From positions 1-6,172 of the forward strand of contig CALZAP010000098.1 in the NCBI GenBank assembly GCA_945614335.1: a stretch of DNA of 6,172 bases, read 5' to 3'. The DNA comes from an uncultured Prevotella sp. (GTDB lineage: Bacteria; Bacteroidota; Bacteroidia; Bacteroidales; Bacteroidaceae). The notes beneath the pieces were generated by a model. It was not told where the DNA came from. It saw only the letters and a list, made by a program, of their open reading frames with translations, and searched no databases. The position numbers and the translations under genes are program-made. Positions 1 through 5,189 of the stretch are shown here, piece by piece. Every line of letters starts with the position of its first letter. The stretch's first letter is position 1.

Positions 1-284
1 CTTAGCCACGACGGACGATTGCCTTTCTTGTAGCTTGCAAACAGCGTGAATTGACTTATGACGAGTACGTTGCCGTCCACATCCATTATAGATTTGTTCA
101 TAACGCCGTTTTCGTCGTCAAAAACACGTAGTCCTACGACCTTTCTCACGAGCCAATCAACGTCCTCCATGGTGTCTTCTTCACATACACCAATAAGGAT
201 CAGATAACCCTTTTCTATTGCCGATTTTACAGTTCCTTCTATTGTCACCGACGCACGGCTGACGCGTTGTATTACTATTCTCAT
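1..284 (-). CDS. dtd: D-aminoacyl-tRNA deacylase, 3' end outside the window
   Basis: Hydrolyses D-amino acids wrongly attached to tRNA (and glycine on tRNA-Ala), freeing the tRNA in the cytoplasm. The first 94 residues are visible. The N-terminus MRIVIQRVSRASVTIEG is typical of the family, and the signature SQFTLFA falls at residues 77-83, with the catalytic-pocket Gln78 and Thr80 present. KGNRPSW (88-93) matches the usual KGNRPSF stretch. The family is about 150 residues long, so roughly the last third, including the Gly-cisPro loop that rejects L-amino acids, is beyond the left edge. The ATG at 284 gives the normal family N-terminus. The gene follows uvrC after 59 bases and has its own promoter candidate in that gap. 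The identification is firm from the sequence; nothing unusual is seen. Confidence 0.95.
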   Translation of the reverse strand, partial: MRIVIQRVSRASVTIEGTVKSAIEKGYLILIGVCEEDTMEDVDWLVRKVVGLRVFDDENGVMNKSIMDVDGNVLVISQFTLFASYKKGNRPSWL

Positions 285-307
285 TATTTCTCTTTTTTTT
301 CTCTATG

Positions 308-339
308 CAAATGTACGACAATTATTTTATATAATCAAG
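308..339 (-). promoter_or_regulatory. Candidate Bacteroidetes promoter for dtd
   Basis: On the minus strand the gap between uvrC and dtd contains TACATTTG (315 to 308), a full match to the Bacteroidetes -7 consensus TAnnTTTG. Twenty bases upstream is CTTG (339 to 336), three of four matches to the -33 TTTG. Transcription would start near 302 and leave a leader of about 18 bases before the dtd ATG. The upstream box lies just past the uvrC stop codon. This suggests dtd can be transcribed independently of uvrC, though read-through is also possible. It is a consensus match only. Confidence 0.45.
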
Positions 340-343
340 AGTT

Positions 344-2176
344 TCACTCTTTTTTATTTTCAAAATATTCTCTTATCAGCTTTGCCTTGCTTTCTCCTAT
401 GGCTTTACTTAGCTCTTCAGAGCTTATTTCCTTAATGTTTTTCACGCTCTTGAATTGCTTTAAAAGCGTCTCTTTTGTCTTCGGACCTATGCCTTTTATG
501 TCGTCAAGTTCCGAGTGCAGTGCGCTTTTCGAACGCTTGTCTCTATGGAATGTGATTGCAAAGCGGTGCACTTCGTCCTGTATTCTGGTCAATACATGAA
601 ACAGTTCGCTATCTGTTTTCACTCCGATAGTCACTGGCGGAAATCCATAGAGCAGTTCGTTTGTTCTGTGCTTGTTGTCTTTTGCCAATCCAGCTATCGG
701 TATGTCGAGCTGAAGTTCGTCTTCCACCACTTCCCTTACCACCTCCATTTGTCCTTTGCCTCCGTCCGTAATAATAAGGTCTGGCATACGCTCGTTTTCG
801 TCTCTCAACCGTTTGTATCGCCTTCTTACAACCTCTTTCATTGAGGCGTAATCGTCAGGTCCCGACACTGTTTTTATGTTATATTTCCTGTAGTCGCTCT
901 TGCTTGGCTTCAGTTTTTTGAACACCACACAAGCAGCCACGGCATTTGTTCCGCTGATATTAGAGTTGTCGAAACATTCTATTTGGTAAGGCAGTCTCGG
1001 CAACTTCATCAGTTGCTGCAATTCGGTCATAAGCCTTACCGATTTTTGCTCCGGATTGAGCTTTTCTTTCTGTTTCAGGCGGTCGAATTTATATTGTTTG
1101 CCATTCATGATGGAGAGTTCCAGAAGTGTCTTTTTGTCGCCCCTTTGTGGTATAGTTATTGTAACTCCTTCCAGTTCGATGTCTACAGGAACGGGTACAA
1201 TAATCTCTTTCGAAACGCTATTGAATCGCTTCCTCATTTCAATGATGCCTAATGCCAATAGCTCGTCTTCTTTTTCTTCCAGTTTCTTCTTGAATTCAAA
1301 CGTGAACGACTGGTTTATGCTTCCGTTGCTCACGTGAATGTAGTTTATGTACGCCACATTTTCGTCGTCGGTGATGGAAAACACGTCTACATTGTTTATC
1401 GTATGGCTCACCACTTCGCTCTTTGCGCAGAAATTAGCAATCAGGTCGTATTTTTGCTTTATCTCCTCAGCCTCCTCAAACCTGAGTTCTTCGGCCAATG
1501 CCATCATCTCATCCTTCATGTCTCTCAGCACTTCCCTTGTATTTCCTTTAAGTATCTCCTTTGCTTGTGCTATGTTTTTCACGTAATCTTCCCTGCTTTG
1601 CTTTCCTATGCAAGGACCACCACATTTTTTTATATGATAGTCGAGACAAACCTTGTATTTTCCCTTCTTTACCTCTTCCCCTTTCAGTGGAATCTGACAA
1701 GTACGAGGCTGGTATAGCTTTTTTATCAGATCGAGTACCGCAAACATCGAAGGAAGGTGAGAGTAAGGACCGAAATATGTTCCCCACTTTTTGTTTATGG
1801 TTCTTGTCTTGAATATTCTCGGGTATTCTTCATTCGTAATGCAGATACTCGGATATGTCTTACCGTCCTTCAGTAGAACGTTGTATTTAGGGTTGTATTT
1901 CTTTATTAAGCTGTTTTCGAGCAATAGTGCGTCCTCTTCGGTGTTTACCACGGTATATGTAAGGTTCCATATCTTACTTACCAACACCTTTGTCTTGAAT
2001 CTGTCGACTTCGGTGTGAAAATAAGACGAAACCCTGCTTTTCAGTTTCTTTGCTTTTCCTACGTAGATTATAGTGCCTTCAGAATCGTAGAACTGGTAGC
2101 TGCCCGGTTTTTCAGGCATGCTCAGCACGATTCCTTTCAGTCGTTCTATTCTTTTTTCGTTTTCTTCCTTTGTCAT
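344..2176 (-). CDS. uvrC: UvrABC system excinuclease subunit C
   Basis: Makes the two incisions, 3' then 5' of a DNA lesion, in nucleotide excision repair after UvrA and UvrB have located the damage. The 610-residue length is normal. The N-terminal GIY-YIG nuclease domain (about 24-102) has GSY at 25-27, YVGKAK at 38-43, Arg48 and Glu87, which serve the 3' incision. Cys160, Cys177, Cys185 and Cys189 match the four cysteines reported to bind an iron-sulphur cluster in other UvrC proteins. The UVR motif (about 215-249) contacts UvrB. The RNase H-like domain for the 5' incision keeps Asp403 (ECFDNSN), Asp441 (GPDDYASM), Asp471 (ITDGGKGQ) and His537 (DEVHRFA). Tandem helix-hairpin-helix motifs (about 557-607, starting DDIKGIGPKTKE) bind DNA. 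All catalytic residues are present, so the enzyme should be active. It lies between apt and dtd on the same strand. Confidence 0.98.
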   Translation of the reverse strand: MTKEENEKRIERLKGIVLSMPEKPGSYQFYDSEGTIIYVGKAKKLKSRVSSYFHTEVDRFKTKVLVSKIWNLTYTVVNTEEDALLLENSLIKKYNPKYNVLLKDGKTYPSICITNEEYPRIFKTRTINKKWGTYFGPYSHLPSMFAVLDLIKKLYQPRTCQIPLKGEEVKKGKYKVCLDYHIKKCGGPCIGKQSREDYVKNIAQAKEILKGNTREVLRDMKDEMMALAEELRFEEAEEIKQKYDLIANFCAKSEVVSHTINNVDVFSITDDENVAYINYIHVSNGSINQSFTFEFKKKLEEKEDELLALGIIEMRKRFNSVSKEIIVPVPVDIELEGVTITIPQRGDKKTLLELSIMNGKQYKFDRLKQKEKLNPEQKSVRLMTELQQLMKLPRLPYQIECFDNSNISGTNAVAACVVFKKLKPSKSDYRKYNIKTVSGPDDYASMKEVVRRRYKRLRDENERMPDLIITDGGKGQMEVVREVVEDELQLDIPIAGLAKDNKHRTNELLYGFPPVTIGVKTDSELFHVLTRIQDEVHRFAITFHRDKRSKSALHSELDDIKGIGPKTKETLLKQFKSVKNIKEISSEELSKAIGESKAKLIREYFENKKE

Positions 2177-2198
2177 ACGCTATTGCTTTTAGTGTGTT

Positions 2199-2229
2199 CA
2201 AAGATTTTGCGGAGCTCAAGGAGTCTAAA
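2199..2229 (-). promoter_or_regulatory. Weak candidate promoter for uvrC
   Basis: On the minus strand, AATCTTTG (2206 to 2199) matches seven of eight positions of TAnnTTTG. TTTA (2229 to 2226), 19 bases upstream, matches three of four positions of the -33 box. Initiation near 2193 would give a leader of about 17 bases before uvrC, close to that inferred for dtd. A separate uvrC promoter would make sense if the hairpin after apt ends transcription. The upstream box lies inside the left arm of the inverted repeat, so the two structures could interfere. Confidence 0.3.
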
Positions 2230-2307
2230 GGAGTTAAAGACAATACTCTTTCCGCTTCCCTTTGTCTTTTCTCGGCTAAATCATTTGTCTTAACTCCTTA
2301 ACTCCTT
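2218..2307. repeat. Long imperfect inverted repeat
   Basis: The left arm (2218-2243) contains AAGGAGT, then GGAGTTAAAGACAA. The right arm (2285-2307) contains TTGTCTTAACTCC, then TTAACTCCTT. The arms pair over about 23 bp with a one-base and a two-base bulge, around a loop of about 41 bases. The AAAGACAA part of the left arm (2236-2243) can instead pair perfectly with TTGTCTTT at 2262-2269 inside the loop, so two competing folds exist. It may be a dispersed intergenic palindromic element or an RNA structure in the uvrC leader; the sequence alone does not decide. Confidence 0.6.
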
Positions 2308-2346
2308 CTCTCCTTCCCTCCTTCTCTCCTTCCCTCCTTCTCTCCT
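2291..2346. repeat. Seven tandem 8-bp units (consensus TNNCTCCT)
   Basis: Seven consecutive octamers read TAACTCCT twice, then TCTCTCCT, TCCCTCCT, TCTCTCCT, TCCCTCCT and TCTCTCCT, giving a 16-bp higher-order period in the last five. From 2302 to 2352 the plus strand is only C and T. The first two units are also the right arm of the inverted repeat, so the array looks like an expansion of that arm. Such short tandem arrays vary by replication slippage. On the minus strand the units read AGGAGAGA or AGGAGGGA and contain SD-like AGGAGG, in a phylum that rarely uses Shine-Dalgarno pairing. Confidence 0.85.
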
Positions 2347-2351
2347 TTCTT

Positions 2352-2367
2352 CGTTCCACGTGAAACA
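2352..2367. promoter_or_regulatory. parS-like ParB binding site (imperfect)
   Basis: CGTTCCACGTGAAACA differs from the widely conserved chromosomal parS TGTTTCACGTGAAACA at two of 16 positions. One of these, C at the fifth base, is allowed in the Bacillus consensus TGTTNCACGTGAAACA, leaving one true mismatch at the outer edge. The CACGTG core and the whole right half-site are intact. It lies in noncoding DNA, between the polypyrimidine tract and the hairpin, 633 bp from a perfect copy. ParB bound here would load and spread for chromosome segregation. No parA or parB gene is in the window. Confidence 0.7.
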
Positions 2368-2409
2368 AGAGTGTCCAGAATGCCGTTGTAACTTTGGTAT
2401 TCTGGACAC
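2363..2409 (-). terminator. Candidate intrinsic terminator of apt
   Basis: Ten bases after the apt stop codon on the minus strand lies a perfect 11-bp inverted repeat, GTGTCCAGAAT paired with ATTCTGGACAC. It extends to 15 bp with two G-T wobbles around a nine-base loop (2371-2409). The following transcript bases read UCUUGUUU, which is moderately U-rich though not a clean U tract. Its position suggests termination of mnmG-apt mRNA or protection of its 3' end. The weak tail overlaps the parS-like site, so a protein-binding role is an alternative. Confidence 0.55.
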
Positions 2410-2419
2410 ACACTGTTTA

Positions 2420-2950
2420 TTATACGTCGAGAAGAGTTGTTATTTCTGTGTCTTTGTCGAAGATGTCTCTTCCGTGTAGTCCCTCGTCCTTTATTTCAAT
2501 GATGAAGTTTACGAAGGTTTTCTTTGGGTTGAACTTCTGTACGAGGTTGTATGCCGCTTTCATCGTGCCGCCTGTTGCGAGGAGGTCGTCGTGTAGCAAA
2601 ACGATGTCGTCGGGAGTAATGGCGTCCTTGTGGATTTCTATCGTGTCAGTTCCATATTCCTTACTGTAGCTCTCTTGCACGGTTTCGGCGGGCAGTTTGC
2701 CAGGCTTTCGGCAAAGCACCACTCCTGCGCCCAGTTTAATGGCCAATGCCGATGCCATTACAAAACCACGACTCTCGATTCCAACTATCTTCGTTATGCC
2801 CTTGTCCTTGTAAAGCTCATAAAGCTCATCCAGCATTATCTGCATGCAGACAGGGCTCTTGAATAGTGTCGTTACGTCTCTAAAGTTAATGCCTTTCATT
2901 GGAAAATCCGGTATGCAACGTAGATTCTCCACCAATGTTTTGTTGTTCAT
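2420..2950 (-). CDS. apt: Adenine phosphoribosyltransferase
   Basis: Converts adenine and PRPP to AMP and pyrophosphate in cytoplasmic purine salvage. The 176-residue length is normal for the family. The N-terminal stretch IPDFPMKGINFRDVTTLF (13-30) is characteristic of bacterial APRT and forms the adenine-side hood. IVGIESRGFVMASALA (55-70) and RKPGKLP (81-87) follow in the usual order. The PRPP-binding loop is IVLLHDDLLATGGTM (116-130), with the acidic pair Asp121-Asp122 and the TGGT turn. The ATG at 2950 gives the expected start. The gene follows mnmG by 51 bases, a gap that contains the perfect parS site and no recognisable promoter, so transcription with mnmG is likely. A hairpin follows its stop codon. 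Confidence 0.97.
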   Translation of the reverse strand: MNNKTLVENLRCIPDFPMKGINFRDVTTLFKSPVCMQIMLDELYELYKDKGITKIVGIESRGFVMASALAIKLGAGVVLCRKPGKLPAETVQESYSKEYGTDTIEIHKDAITPDDIVLLHDDLLATGGTMKAAYNLVQKFNPKKTFVNFIIEIKDEGLHGRDIFDKDTEITTLLDV

Positions 2951-2984
2951 TTTCAGTCGTTTATTATGTTTTGTTTAACTTTAA

Positions 2985-3000
2985 TGTTTCACGTGAAACA
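2985..3000. promoter_or_regulatory. parS centromere site (perfect palindrome)
   Basis: TGTTTCACGTGAAACA is a perfect 16-bp palindrome identical to the ParB/Spo0J recognition sequence found on chromosomes of many phyla. It lies in the mnmG-apt gap, with a single base between it and the mnmG stop codon. In cells with ParABS, ParB dimers load here, spread along DNA and recruit SMC, so that newly copied origins separate. That role is known for the motif; binding here is inferred. A 16-bp exact match is very unlikely by chance in a 6-kb window, and a near-copy lies 633 bp away. Confidence 0.88.
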
Positions 3001-3001
3001 A

Positions 3002-4915
3002 CTATCTTCCCATTAGCACCAGCATGACGTTTATATCGCTTGGCGAAACGCCTGGTATGCGGCTTGCTTGGGCAAGTGTTTCGGGGTTGATGGCTGACAG
3101 TTTCTGCCTTGCTTCCGTGGATAATTGTGTGAGCTCGTCGTATTTGAAGTGCCCTTTTATCTTTATATCTTCAAGGCGGTGCATTTTGTCTGCCACCATT
3201 TTCTCGCGTTCAATATAGCCTTTGTATTTCATCTTTATTTCTGCGGCTTCTGCGATTTCTTCGTTTCTCGACGGCAGTTTTTCGATGGTTTCCTTGAGCG
3301 AAGGCACGAGTTCTCCGATGATTTTGAAATTTAGCTGCGGACGGCTTACGAGGTCTGCCAGTTTGCAGCCTTCGCGGAGTGGGGTAGTGCCGAGGCTTTC
3401 AAGAGCGGAATTTATATCGTCCTTTCTGATGTGGGTGTTTTCGCAGAAACGGATGATTTCTTCTATTCCTTCTTTCTTTTCCTTCCAGTGGTCGTACCTT
3501 TCCCTGCTTGCCAGTCCGAGGTGGTATGCCTTCTCGGTCAGTCGTGCGTCTGCGTCGTCCTGTCTCAGTAGTATTCGGTATTCGGCCCTTGAGGTGAACA
3601 TTCTATATGGTTCGTCCACGCCTTTCGTCACGAGGTCGTCGATGAGCACGCCGATATACGCCTCGTCTCTATGAAGGACAAACTTGTCGACGCTTGAGCC
3701 GTTGTCGCCAGATTCAACAGAAGTACCGCATTTCAGTGCCGCGTTTATTCCGGCAATGGTGCCTTGTCCTCCAGCCTCTTCATATCCTGTGGTTCCGTTC
3801 ACCTGTCCTGCGAAGAACAGTCCGTCCACGATTTTCGACTCGAGAGTGTGCTGGAGTTGAGTCGGGTCGAAGAAATCATATTCAATGGCATAACCAGGTC
3901 TGTATACTTTTATGTTCCTGAATGCCGGGATTTTTCTCAGAGCGTTGATTTGTACCTCCATCGGCAGTGAAGATGAAAAGCCGTTAAGATACATCTCGTT
4001 TGTCGTCTCCCCCTCAGGTTCGAGAAATAGCGGATGCAGTTCCTTGTCGGGGAAGGTCACGAGTTTTGTTTCTATCGACGGGCAGTATCTTGGCCCGATG
4101 CTCTGTATTTGTCCGTTGTATAGGGGCGAGTCAGCAAGTCCGCCTCTGAGTGTGTCGTGCACTTCCTTGTTTGTGTAGCAAGTCCAGCACGGCAGTTGCT
4201 TCAGCACTTTATGCTGTCCCATGTAGCTAAACTGGTGGAAGTCGTTTTCCCCTTCCTGTATTTCCATTAGAGAAAAGTCTACCGACCGTTTGTCTATTCT
4301 CACCGGAGTGCCGGTTTTCATCCTGTTGCTTCTTATTCCGTGTTGTGTTATGCTTTCGGTGAAGTGTTTCACTGCCGGTTCGGCAATTCTTCCGCCGTCC
4401 ACCATTTTCCTTCCAATGTGAAGAAGTCCGTTAAGGAATGTTCCTGCGGTGATCACCACACATCTTGCCTTTATGGTCACTCCCCAGATGGTTTTCACTC
4501 CGGTGGCAGTTTTCTTCCCGTTGCATTCCTCTACAATCAGTTCCTCAGCTTGGTCTTGCCAAATGTCAAGGTTAGGAGTGTTGTCGAGCGTCTCCCTCCA
4601 TTTCCAGATGAATTTCTCTCTGTCGCATTGAGCCCTCGGGCTCCATACGGCAGGTCCCTTGCTTCTGTTCAGCATCCTGAATTGGATGGCAGTGGCGTCG
4701 GTTACCATTCCCATCTGTCCGCCGAGAGCGTCAATCTCCCTTACGATTTGTCCTTTGGCAATACCTCCGACGGCAGGATTGCAGCTCATTTGCGCAATCT
4801 TGTTCATGTCCATTGTTATGAGGCAAGTCCTTGCTCCCATATTCGCGGCTGCTGTTGCAGCTTCGCATCCGGCGTGGCCTGCTCCGACCACAATAACGTC
4901 ATAGTTAAGTGTCAT
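3002..4915 (-). CDS. mnmG: tRNA uridine-5-carboxymethylaminomethyl modification enzyme MnmG (GidA)
   Basis: FAD-dependent partner of MnmE. Together they install the carboxymethylaminomethyl group at position 5 of wobble U34 in certain tRNAs, using methylene-tetrahydrofolate and glycine. The 637-residue protein starts with the FAD-binding Rossmann motif VIVVGAGHAGCEAA (7-20). MSCNPAVGGIAKG (43-55) carries Cys45 and GPRYCPSIE (274-282) carries Cys278; these match the two conserved cysteines near 47 and 277 in E. coli. FAGQVNGTTGYEEAGGQG (368-385) is the second family signature. The C-terminal helical part (about 550-637) is the MnmE/tRNA-binding region. The ATG at 4915 was chosen because the FAD motif then begins a few residues in, as in the family. 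The frame stays open 70 codons further upstream, but that extension is AT-rich and unlike the family. The gene is divergent from sdhC. Confidence 0.97.
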   Translation of the reverse strand: MTLNYDVIVVGAGHAGCEAATAAANMGARTCLITMDMNKIAQMSCNPAVGGIAKGQIVREIDALGGQMGMVTDATAIQFRMLNRSKGPAVWSPRAQCDREKFIWKWRETLDNTPNLDIWQDQAEELIVEECNGKKTATGVKTIWGVTIKARCVVITAGTFLNGLLHIGRKMVDGGRIAEPAVKHFTESITQHGIRSNRMKTGTPVRIDKRSVDFSLMEIQEGENDFHQFSYMGQHKVLKQLPCWTCYTNKEVHDTLRGGLADSPLYNGQIQSIGPRYCPSIETKLVTFPDKELHPLFLEPEGETTNEMYLNGFSSSLPMEVQINALRKIPAFRNIKVYRPGYAIEYDFFDPTQLQHTLESKIVDGLFFAGQVNGTTGYEEAGGQGTIAGINAALKCGTSVESGDNGSSVDKFVLHRDEAYIGVLIDDLVTKGVDEPYRMFTSRAEYRILLRQDDADARLTEKAYHLGLASRERYDHWKEKKEGIEEIIRFCENTHIRKDDINSALESLGTTPLREGCKLADLVSRPQLNFKIIGELVPSLKETIEKLPSRNEEIAEAAEIKMKYKGYIEREKMVADKMHRLEDIKIKGHFKYDELTQLSTEARQKLSAINPETLAQASRIPGVSPSDINVMLVLMGR

Positions 4916-4989
4916 TGACTTTTTTATATTGTTATGCTCAAAAACGGCAAAAAACCGTGTCTGAAGCGCTATTTTTGGATTTTTCGCCA

Positions 4990-5023
4990 CAAAATTAAGA
5001 ATAAAAATTGATTTTTGGCTAAA
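4990..5023 (-). promoter_or_regulatory. Candidate promoter for mnmG
   Basis: On the minus strand, TAATTTTG (4997 to 4990) fits TAnnTTTG fully. The upstream box is poor: the nearest TTTG-like sequence is TTTA (about 5023 to 5020), 22 bases away, slightly beyond the usual spacing. Initiation near 4984 would give a leader of about 68 bases before mnmG. That leader contains a short ACGG/CCGT hairpin (4944-4958). Confidence 0.4.
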
Positions 5024-5028
5024 ATTGC

Positions 5029-5059
5029 TTTGAATTATCATATTTTTATAGTAATTTTG
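5029..5059 (+). promoter_or_regulatory. Consensus Bacteroidetes promoter for the sdhC-sdhA operon
   Basis: TTTG (5029-5032), a 19-base spacer and TAATTTTG (5052-5059) match the Bacteroidetes housekeeping promoter consensus (TTTG and TAnnTTTG, spacing 19-21) at every fixed base. Transcription should start around 5064-5067. This leaves an untranslated leader of about 125 bases before sdhC, long enough for regulation. Confidence 0.75.
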
Positions 5060-5112
5060 CGGTCTAAAACATGGTATATTACTAAATATAAGGTAGTGAT
5101 ACACGGTTTGCC

Positions 5113-5127
5113 GCATGTCTGACATGC
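5113..5127. promoter_or_regulatory. Perfect palindrome in the sdhC leader, possible operator
   Basis: GCATGTC-T-GACATGC has perfect 7-bp arms around one central base. It lies about 50 bases downstream of the predicted transcription start and 62 bases before the sdhC ATG. It fits a dimeric regulator's site better than an RNA hairpin, since the loop would be only three bases. It does not match the usual FNR or CRP consensus, and the regulator is unknown. Confidence 0.4.
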
Positions 5128-5189
5128 AAAAATGGAGAATCTGAAATTAATTTTAGTTCTAACATTTAAATAATTAAATTCAATCATTT

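Larger units (their letters stand above)
2177..2419. other. Noncoding apt-uvrC intergenic block rich in repeats
   Basis: This 243-base gap has no credible reading frame. In plus-strand order it holds a weak uvrC promoter candidate (2199-2229), a long imperfect inverted repeat (2218-2307), seven tandem octamers forming a pyrimidine-only tract (2291-2346), a parS-like site (2352-2367) and a perfect 11-bp inverted repeat (2371-2409). These are annotated separately. The gap is much longer than the other two gaps in the minus-strand gene group (51 and 59 bases), which suggests it has its own role or is an insertion. Confidence 0.85.
4916..5189. other. Divergent AT-rich intergenic region between mnmG and sdhC
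   Basis: This 274-base region separates divergent genes and is markedly more AT-rich than the coding DNA. It holds back-to-back promoter candidates: rightward at 5029-5059 and leftward near 4990-5023. It also holds the sdhC leader, with a perfect odd-centred palindrome (5113-5127), an AT-rich inverted repeat TATATT-ACTA-AATATA (5075-5090) and a 13-codon upstream frame (5132-5173). No gene of normal size is supported here. Confidence 0.85.

Noticed and set aside
1326..1341. A CACGTG with flanks TCACGTGAA inside uvrC, as a possible third parS.
   Set aside because: Only 10 of 16 positions match parS, and the outer half-sites are wrong on both sides; it is explained by uvrC coding sequence.
3116..3124. 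CGTGGATAA, one mismatch from a DnaA box, inside mnmG.
   Set aside because: A single near-match in coding DNA (it encodes Leu-Ser-Thr) with no neighbouring boxes or AT-rich unwinding element does not indicate an origin.
4340..4918. A 192-codon plus-strand open frame opposite the start of mnmG.
   Set aside because: It mirrors mnmG codons on the opposite strand and has no recognisable family features; mnmG accounts for the region.
4944..4958. Short inverted repeat ACGG/CCGT with a T-rich run on the minus strand in the mnmG leader, terminator-like.
   Set aside because: The stem is only four base pairs and sits between the mnmG promoter candidate and its start; too weak to call as a terminator or attenuator.
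4916..5125. A 70-codon upstream extension of the mnmG reading frame, starting at 5125.
   Set aside because: The extension is AT-rich, has no family similarity I recognise, would overlap the sdhC promoter, and would displace the FAD motif from its normal place near the N-terminus. The ATG at 4915 fits the family.
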